A stretch of DNA of 64,000 nucleotides. It comes from Lactuca virosa (taxonomy: Eukaryota > Streptophyta > Magnoliopsida > Asterales > Asteraceae). Both the position numbers and the translations under genes were made by a program. Below are positions 57,268 to 64,000 of this stretch, piece by piece. How positions within the stretch are numbered: the stretch's first letter is position 1; each line of letters begins with the position of its first letter. The DNA is taken from positions 99,457,964-99,521,963 of the forward strand of contig CAKMRJ010005745.1 of NCBI GenBank assembly GCA_928212115.1. Direction: 5' to 3'. The notes below the pieces were generated by a model. It ran no database searches and had not been told where the DNA came from. It saw only the letters and a program-made list of their open reading frames with translations.

Positions 57268-57897
57268 ATGCCTCCACGCCGATCAACGAGACGCGATCCT
57301 CCGATAACTGCAACACCACCTGCTCCTCAAATCGATACAGCAGCTCTAAATGCTGCAGTAGTTGCGGCTGTGGCAACAGCCATGGCTCAATATCATTCTT
57401 CGAGTGCCACCGGAGGTGGTACACATGTTCATTCTACCCATGGTGAAGCCCTTGTGCGATTGAGAGAGTGCTCCTATAAGGACTTCACCAACTGCAAGCC
57501 ATTATCCTTTAAAGGGACTGGCGGAGTCATTGCCCTCTCGCAATGGTTCGAAAAGACAGAGTCGATCTTCGAGATCTGCTCATGCCCGGAAGGAAGAAAA
57601 GTCAAATTTGCAGCGTGCACCTTCGAGGCAAAAGCCCTGACATGGTGGAATAGCCATGTCAAGTCACTATCTCTCATAGTGGCTAATGCTATGGGCTGGG
57701 AAGCTCTGAAAGAGCTGATGATCGAAGAATACTGCCCGAGGGGCGAAATCCAAAAGCTGGAGCAGGAACTGTGGAGCCTAACCATGAAAGGCTCCGACAT
57801 AGTCTTCTACACCGCCAGGTTCTGTGAGCTGGTGGCCCTCTGTCCCAACATGGTTCATATAGAGGGAAAGAAGATAGAGAGATACATATGAGGGCTG
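57268..57897 (+). pseudogene. gag N-terminal part of element Y, second copy
   Basis: 207 open codons from MPPRRSTRRDPP, with an Ala-rich stretch (AALNAAVVAAVATAMAQYH) and the gypsy gag core: FKGTGGVIALSQWFEKTESI, FEAKALTWWNSHV, WEALKELMIEEYCPRG and FCELVALCPNMV. It stops at a TGA (57,889-57,891) where the first copy has TGG, nine bases before the copia LTR insertion. gag resumes at 58,652. Confidence 0.9.
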
Positions 57898-58651
57898 TGT
57901 TGGGTTTTGAGCATTCTAACACTCCTATGGTGTACATGCAACCCTATAAACCTTGGATCTATGTTTTCTCTATTATACATGCAAATATTAACTATTCCAA
58001 GGTTTCATCCTAACTAGCATATTATGAAGCACCTATACTACAAAGTTCTAGTTAGATGACATACCTTTTGATGTAGCTTGATGTCTTCAAGCTTTAAGAG
58101 CTTAGCCCCAATAGTGTGGAAGCCTCAAATGGAATCACAAATCACCAAAACACCTTGGAAGAACTTGAGAGAATATGTATGCACACTAAAATCGACCCAC
58201 TCTTATTTTCACACACTTGTGCCAATTTTTTGTGAGCCAAGGACCCCTTTATATATTATGGAGGATTAGGGTTACATCCATGTAAACCCTAATACCCATG
58301 ACCTTTCATTTACATAGGATCCATGGGTTAAAAGCTCCATGGACCATCCATGAAAGCTTAGCCCAACCTAAATGAACTTGGCCCATTCCATATATATAAG
58401 AGTCCATATTTAATTAGTTCTTTTTGATCACTTAATTAATTCTAAATTAATTCTTGATCAATACTAATTAAATAATATGATTCCATATTAATATATTAGA
58501 ACTTATAATATATTAATATAAATCATAAATATACTATTCTCAAAAGACTATCCATATAAATTATGCCGGTGAAGTGCAACCCAAATGGACCATGCCGGGT
58601 CGGGTCAAGTACATACCAAATATAGTTATGGACTTAGACATTAATTCAACA
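57898..58651 (-). mobile_element. Solo copia LTR in gag of element Y
   Basis: 754 bp, TGTTGG..TTCAACA, flanked by GGCTG and GGTTG. It lies at exactly the gag position used by the copia element at 49,052. Best explained as the second copy of that insertion after LTR-LTR recombination. Confidence 0.92.
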
Positions 58652-59130
58652 GGTTGGTGCCTCCATTTCAGGGGAATGTGTTAGCCTCAAACCCCACCAC
58701 ATTCGATAGTGCCAAGCGGTTGGCACAACGGCTCATAGAACATGGGGCCCGTACCCCATCAGTAACAACGACCCTAGCCATCTCGAAACCCTCCAAAACC
58801 ACTGATTCCAAGCGGAAGTTCTGGGATGACAAGAAGAAGAAGAGGGCTGCCAAAAAGCAGCCGGTCGTGGCAGTTCATGCTGCGATAGCACCTGCCGCTG
58901 CTGCTCCGGTCAAGCAGTACGTTGGGAGTTTGCCTAAGTGCAACAAATGCAACTTCCACCACATCGGAGCCTGCCGGGAAATGCAATGTTCAAACTGCAA
59001 CAGGAAGGGGCACACTGCCCGTTTCTGCAAAGCTCCGGCGAGGCCAATCAACCAAGTCCCCGGCGCAGGAGTGGGCCAAGCTTGCTACGGTTGTGGCGAG
59101 GTGGGGCCACTACAAGAGGAACTGCCCTAA
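58652..59130 (+). pseudogene. gag C-terminal part with zinc knuckles, element Y
   Basis: Resumes after the solo LTR: GNVLASNPTTFDSAKRLAQR, a Lys-rich stretch (KFWDDKKKKRAAKKQP), then the nucleic-acid-binding knuckles CNKCNFHHIGAC, CSNCNRKGHTARFC (canonical C-x2-C-x4-H-x4-C) and CYGCGEVG. The third is broken by an extra G in the G run at 59,103-59,106; the frame carrying its remainder, WGHYKRNCPK, is the protease/pol frame. Whether this G is a mutation or the place of a programmed shift cannot be told from one copy. Confidence 0.9.
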
Positions 59131-60022
59131 GGCAGGGAACGCCGGTGGAATGGGAAGAGTTCTGGCCATAGGCCACGAGGAGGCGGTTGCCGAACCCACA
59201 GTGGTCACTGGTACGTTTCTCCTCGATAACGCTTATGCATGCATACTATTTGATAGTGGAGCGGAGAGGAGTTTCGTGAACCAAAAATTTTCTCATTTAC
59301 TTAAGCAAAAATCACGATCACTTAAAGAACCGTTCACCGTAGAAATGGCTAATGGAAAGACGGAGAGCACTAGCAGTATATTCATAGGGTGTACCCTAAC
59401 ACTGGATAGCCATTCATTTTCGATCGACCTCATGCCGGTCTCAATTAAAAGTTTCGACGTCATTATCGGCATGGATTGGTTGAGTCTACATCGTGCCGAC
59501 ATCATGTGTTACGAAAAGGCTGTTCGCCTTAATCTGCCGTCAGGCGAAACTCTAGTAGTTTATGGCGACAAACCCGGCACGAACCTTCGTATCATCTTGG
59601 GCATTCAAGCCCAGAAATTTTTGCGAAAGGAATGTCGCGCATTCCTTGCTCATGTGGTAGATGTGAGCCAAGAAACGAAAGACATTAAGAACATTCCAGT
59701 AGTACGCGATTTTCCCGATATCTTTCTAGAAGAACTCCCAGGATTACCTCCCCAACGTCAAGTCGAGTTTAGAATCGACTTAGTTCTAGGGGCTACCCCA
59801 GTAGCCAAATCGCCCTATCGTTTAGCACCTGCAGAGATGCAAGAACTGTCCTGTCAACTTAACGAACTGCTCAGCAAGGGCTTTATAAGACCAAGCTTCT
59901 CACCCTGGGGAGCTCCAGTCTTGTTCATCAAGAAGAAAGACGGATCGTTTCGTATGGTCATCGACTACAGGGAGCTCAACAAACTAACCGTCACAAAATC
60001 GTTATCCTCTACCTCGTATTGA
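59107..60022 (+). pseudogene. Protease and N-terminal RT of element Y
   Basis: Open to 60,022. Aspartic protease: CILFDSGAERSFVNQKF with DSGA at 59,252-59,263, and the IIGMDWLSLHRADI segment at about 59,466. RT begins near 59,710 (FPDIFLEELPGLPP) with ATPVAKSPYRLAPAEM, LLSKGFIRPSFSPWGAPVLF and KKKDGSFRMVIDYRELNKL. One extra base at about 59,994-59,998 throws it out of frame at the same stretch (LTVKNRYPLPRI) that is split by copia in G1. Confidence 0.92.
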
Positions 60023-61045
60023 CGATTTATTTGATCAACTGCAAGGGGCGAACTTCTTTTCAAAAATCGATCTAAGATCCGGATATCACCAACTACGAGT
60101 GCTAGGGGAGGATGTCCCGAAGACAGCCTTCCGAACTCGTTATGGGCACTACGAATTCGTAGTGATGCCGTTCGGATTAACAAACGCGCCCGCAGTATTC
60201 ATGGATTTAATGAATAGGGTGTGTCGTCCTTACTTGGATCAGTTCGTCATCGTCTTCATCGATGACATACTTATCTACTCTCGTAGTAAGGAGGAGCATA
60301 GTCAACATCTTCGACTAGTTTTAGAAACGCTGCGTTCGGAGAAGCTTTATGCGAAGTTCTCGAAATGCAAATTTTGGATCCGAAGAGTCGAATTCTTAGG
60401 GCACGTGGTTAGCGAAGAGGGAATACACGTGGACCCTTCCAAAATCAAAGCCATTGAGAGCTGGTGAGCACCGAAGACGCCTACCAAAATTCGTCAATTT
60501 CTAGGCCTCGCTGGCTACTACCGCAGATTTATACAGAACTTCTCTCGAATTGCGAAACCCCTTACGACATTGACCCAGAAAGGCGTGGCCTTCGACTGGG
60601 AAGAGAAACAAGAGAAGGCGTTCCAAATGCTGAAGCGAGCCTTATGCACCGCACCGATACTATCCCTCCCCGAAGGAATAGAAGACTTCGTAGTCTACTG
60701 CGATGCGTCAAATCAAGGGCTCGGGTGTGTTCTGATGCAACGAGGTAAGATCATCGCCTATGCCTCAAGGCAGCTAAAGACACATGAAGTAAACTACACC
60801 ACACACGATCTTGAGCTAGGAGCAGTTGTGTTTGCTCTGAAGATCTGGAAACACTACCCTGTATGGTACAAAAAGCACTATCTTTACAGACCACAAAAGC
60901 CTACAACATATATTCGACCAGAAGGAGCTCAACATGAGACAACGGCGGTGGGTCGGGCTACTCAGTGATTACGAATGCGAAATTTGTTATAATCCGGGTA
61001 AAGCCAACGTAGTAGCCGACGCCCTAAGTCGGAAAGAATACTCTG
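60010..61045 (+). pseudogene. RT core and RNase H of element Y, broken
   Basis: After the frame change: DDLFDQLQGANFFSKIDLRS, TAFRTRYGHYEFVVMPFGLTN and the catalytic FIDDILIYSRS (about 60,250-60,285). A TGA at 60,465-60,467 follows. Then IRQFLGLAGYYRRFIQNFSR, and RNase H with VVYCDASNQGLGCVLMQRGK and THDLELGAVVFALKIWKHY. One extra C at about 60,858 shifts the frame again within RNase H, which resumes in the integrase frame with CEICYNPGKANVVADALSR. Confidence 0.92.
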
Positions 61046-62544
61046 GCCGTAGAGTCAAATCATTGACTATGACTTTCCATTCACACTTGTCCACACAAAT
61101 TAAGGAGGCTCAGCTCGACGCTTTGAAACCTGAAAATGTGGCGAGTGAATCCCTGAGAGGGATGGATAAGAACTTGGAAGTCAAAGGTGGCGGAGCCTTA
61201 TATTTCATGGATCGGATCTGGACACCGAAACACGGTGGATTCAGAGACTTGGTCATGACAGAGGCGCACAAAACTCGTTATTCCGTCCACCCGGGTTCAG
61301 ATAAGATGTATCTGGATCTTAAAAAGCTATACTGGTGGCCTAACATGAAAGCAGAGATTGCTACCTTCGTAAGTAAATGCCTTACTTGCGCCAAGGTCAA
61401 TTTCGAATACCAGAAACCCTCAGGTCTTCTACAACAGCCGGAGATACCAGAATGGAAGTGGGAGCGGATCACTATGGACTTTATAACCAAGTTGCCCGAG
61501 ACAATGGGTGGACTGGATACCATATGGGTCATCATCGACAGATTGACCAAGTCCGCACACTTCCTGCCTATCAAAGAAACAGACAAGATGGAGAAGCTTA
61601 CAAGAACCTACATACGGGAGATTGTACGACTGCACGGTGTTCCCATATCCATTATCTCGGACAGAGATAGTAGATTCACTTCGAGGTTCTGGCAGTCGCT
61701 ACAAAGTTCCCTAGGAACTAGGCTGGACATGAGTACAGCCTACCATCCACAGACCGACGGGCAAAGTGAGAGGACTATCAAAACCTTGGAAGATATGTTG
61801 CGAGCCTGTGTGATCGACTTTGGGAAAGCATGGGATACTCATTTACCCCTTGTTGAATTTTCCTACAACAACAGTTATCACACGAGCATAAAGGCTGCTC
61901 CATTCGAAGCCCTCTATGGCCGAAAGTGCAGATCCCCTCTGTGCTGGGCTGAGGTGGGTGATACCCCATTAGCTAAAGGACGAGTTCCTGACAGCACTCT
62001 CACGGGTCCGGAGATCATTCGGGAAACGACAGAGAAGATCGTTCAGATTCGTGAACGATTGAAAGCCTCTAGAGACCGACAGAAAAGCTACGCAGATAAA
62101 CGAAGGAAACCGTTGGAATTCCAGGTGGGCGACCGTGTTCTATTGAAGGTCTCACCCTGGAAAGGCTGTATACGCTTCGGAAAGCGTGGAAAGCTAAATC
62201 CAAGATACATAGGGCCTTTCAATATTCTCGCGAGAATCGGCCCTGTAGCTTACAAACGTAACTTACCTCGTGAACTCAGTAACGTACATTCTACTTTTCA
62301 CGTCTCGAACTTGAAAAAGTGTCTGTCCGACGAGACTCTTGTAATCCCACTTGACGAGATCGAGATCAACGAGAGCCTCAACTTCGTGGAAGAACCTGTA
62401 GATATCATGGACCGAGAGGTCAAGCAAACAAAGCAAAGCCGTATCCCGATAGTGAAGGTTCGCTGGAACGCCAAGCGAGGACCTGAATTCACTTGGGAGC
62501 GAGAGGATCACATGAAACTGAAATATCCTCATCTTTTTGCTTAG
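60934..62544 (+). CDS. Integrase with chromodomain-like tail, element Y (intact frame)
   Basis: 536 open codons joining the end of RNase H to integrase. Zinc-binding region: H..H in TEAHKTRYSVHPG and CLTCAKVN. Catalytic triad: Asp in TMDFITKLP (about 61,475), Asp in ISDRDSRFTS (about 61,660), Glu in GQSERTIKTLEDM (about 61,765). GPF motif NPRYIGPFNILARIG (62,200). The end has LNFVEEPVDIMDRE and FTWEREDHMKLKYPHLFA, a chromodomain-like fold thought to steer integration to certain chromatin. The start codon is only the first ATG; the real product would be cut from the polyprotein. Stop at 62,542-62,544, 68 bp before the LTR. Confidence 0.93.
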   Translation: MRQRRWVGLLSDYECEICYNPGKANVVADALSRKEYSGRRVKSLTMTFHSHLSTQIKEAQLDALKPENVASESLRGMDKNLEVKGGGALYFMDRIWTPKHGGFRDLVMTEAHKTRYSVHPGSDKMYLDLKKLYWWPNMKAEIATFVSKCLTCAKVNFEYQKPSGLLQQPEIPEWKWERITMDFITKLPETMGGLDTIWVIIDRLTKSAHFLPIKETDKMEKLTRTYIREIVRLHGVPISIISDRDSRFTSRFWQSLQSSLGTRLDMSTAYHPQTDGQSERTIKTLEDMLRACVIDFGKAWDTHLPLVEFSYNNSYHTSIKAAPFEALYGRKCRSPLCWAEVGDTPLAKGRVPDSTLTGPEIIRETTEKIVQIRERLKASRDRQKSYADKRRKPLEFQVGDRVLLKVSPWKGCIRFGKRGKLNPRYIGPFNILARIGPVAYKRNLPRELSNVHSTFHVSNLKKCLSDETLVIPLDEIEINESLNFVEEPVDIMDREVKQTKQSRIPIVKVRWNAKRGPEFTWEREDHMKLKYPHLFA

Positions 62545-62598
62545 TTATTTGTAACTACTTAATTGCTTAAACTCTAATTTCGGGACGAAATTCCTTCT

Positions 62599-62611
62599 AA
62601 CGGGGGGATGA
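62599..62611 (+). other. Polypurine tract of element Y
   Basis: AACGGGGGGATGA directly before the TGTGACAATC start of the 3' LTR. Confidence 0.88.
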
Positions 62612-64000
62612 TGTGACAATCTGAAATTTTTATCTTGTACTCTTATTCAAATCAATGAAGGTCAGACTCGTTTTTGCTATCTTCTAGCTCTGTTTGGAGT
62701 CAATTAGAGTGTTTAAAACTTAGTATAATCAGGGGATGAGTCCTGGGATGAGTATTGTGAGTGTAACACCTTGCAAATGAGCCAAACACACCAACACAAG
62801 GTGTGTGCGGCCGCACACAAGAGTGTGCGGCCACACACCCATCCCAACCGCACACTCTCCCTTATATATTCAACACTTAGTCATATTTGAACACTTTTCC
62901 ACTTCTTCAAGACTAGAACTCGAAATCCTCTCAAGTATCATCCAAATCTTCATCTTGATCTTCATAAAAGTAAGTAATTCTTCCTTTTGATTTGTTGATG
63001 CACGACCCTAACTAGCAAAACCCTTTGCTTTGATCCATGAAAACATCCATTTTTAGTCAAGAACACCAAGAACACCAAGAACACCAAGAACACACACTAG
63101 TTTTGGACCTTAATCACCCTTTCAAGCCTCTATAACGTGTATACACTTATCATAACTTGTTATATGCTAAGAACACTTGATGATATACTAGAAAAACACG
63201 ATTTTATCATCTTCATAAAGGGTGTGCGGCCGCACACATCATGGTGGCCGCACACACCCTTTTTAGGTCCAAAAATGGCAATGAACTCCTTATAAGGCTA
63301 AAGCATGAAGTAAGAAACCTTCCTCGATGAGTCCTAAAGCCTTAAAATACGTTTTGGCACATTTCATAGGGAGTGTGCGGCCGCACACACACCCTGTCCG
63401 CACACCCTGGCCGCACACACTCAAATATTGTGCATTTTGACCATACACTCCCTTGTATAGCCATATACCCCTTATATACAATCATATATGGTTGTAACAC
63501 TTCAAAATAAGTGTTTACTAGTCCCTAAGGTGGTTCCAATTCAATAATTAGTTATTATAAGCACTAATTGTATTCATATATGTATCATTATATGTTAAAT
63601 AGGATTCGTTTGTGCTCAAGACTCCAATTGACACCCAACAATCCTATATCGATCTTTCATTCGAGTTACTCACTACAGGTGAGTTCATACCCCTAAATCA
63701 ACCTTTTAATTGATTTTAAATGCTTTTATGGGGGGGGATACAAGTTGAACTATTATAGTTATTATATCAATCACATGTGATTAATAACTACCAAACAAGT
63801 GGATTTCTTACTTTTCAAATTGTGTTATCAAACAAACTACTTCAAACTGTTTTATTAAACTCTTTTACATGTCAAATACTTTTAGTAAACTCTTTTAAAC
63901 TTATATTCTGCTAAATGTGTATCTATATAGATATAGTTATATAAGTAGGATTTAAAGGACTTAGGACTGATAGCTCACCTTACCTCCTGTTCCTTGTTTG
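62612..64000 (+). repeat. 3' LTR of element Y, cut by window end
   Basis: Matches 44,151-45,520. It differs by about a dozen substitutions, two extra AAGAACACC-type units at about 63,070, an extra CCGCACACCCTG unit at 63,399 and a longer G run at 63,731. Palindromes GTGTGCGGCCGCACAC at about 62,806, 63,224 and 63,377. The right target duplication is beyond the window. Confidence 0.95.

Larger units (their letters stand above)
55493..57897 (+). repeat. Tandemly duplicated segment of element Y (LTR end, leader, ORF0, gag)
   Basis: Repeats 46,674-49,051: last 50 bp of the Y LTR, primer-binding site, leader, ORF0 and gag to the same copia insertion point. Differences from the first copy are mostly one-base indels, and this copy is the more intact. 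Confidence 0.93.
44151..64000 (+). mobile_element. Gypsy chromovirus-like element Y, nested in X and itself rearranged
   Basis: 5' LTR 44,151-46,723, leader, ORF0, gag, pol and start of the 3' LTR (62,612 onward). Interrupted by a copia element in gag (49,052-55,492), then a repeated leader-ORF0-gag segment (55,493-57,897), a solo copia LTR (57,898-58,651) and the rest of gag-pol. By eye the two LTRs differ by roughly a dozen substitutions over the shared 1.39 kb, so the element is young, yet its genes carry several frame breaks. Integrase with a chromodomain-like tail suggests a chromovirus. Confidence 0.93.

Overview
This is nuclear DNA from a flowering plant, most probably a eudicot and perhaps a lettuce-like member of the Asteraceae (inference from general familiarity with the repeat families, not a search). 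It is AT-rich and most of it is LTR retrotransposons nested in one another. It also holds (TA)n microsatellites, MITE-like elements and a small gene island. No bacterial, organellar or tRNA/rRNA genes were seen.

1-16,000 is a stack of retroelements. A Ty1/copia element on the minus strand (289-7,871) sits inside the reverse-transcriptase gene of a Ty3/gypsy chromovirus-like element (243-288 and 7,872-12,418), with a near-perfect 5-bp target duplication. That gypsy element ends in a 2.1-kb LTR and is followed by a 5'-truncated LTR, itself split by a solo LTR (13,927-15,583), and then by the tail of another LTR.

16,000-35,800 is the gene island. A block of about 5.5 kb, bounded on the left by a (TA)n-embedded element, occurs twice in direct orientation (16,411-21,866 and 27,981-34,338). 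Each copy carries a plus-strand gene for a 196-aa disordered plant protein and, convergent to it, a minus-strand gene for tubulin-folding cofactor C (the PORCINO/TBCC family). The two cofactor C proteins are identical; the two 196-aa proteins differ at four residues. Between the copies lie a solo LTR with a perfect duplication (21,883-24,065) and a four-exon minus-strand gene for a BED-finger/coiled-coil protein whose zinc finger is interrupted by an in-frame stop.

35,800-41,600 is AT-rich intergenic DNA with possible hAT-like ends. From 41,603 a second nest begins. A gypsy LTR with primer-binding site and leader is interrupted at 44,151 by a young gypsy element that fills the rest of the window; its 3' LTR runs off the end. 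This young element encodes a separate coiled-coil ORF ahead of gag, then gag, protease, RT, RNase H, integrase and a chromodomain-like tail. A copia element inserted in its gag, and a microhomology-joined tandem duplication then repeated the leader and gag; the second copy now holds only a solo copia LTR at the same site.

The most unusual pattern is in the gypsy LTRs. Each family carries its own GC-rich palindrome in two clusters, one upstream of a TATA-like box and one several hundred bases downstream. In several families this is followed by a splice-donor-like block, a family-specific minisatellite and a splice-acceptor-like block. The layout is conserved while the palindrome sequence differs between families.
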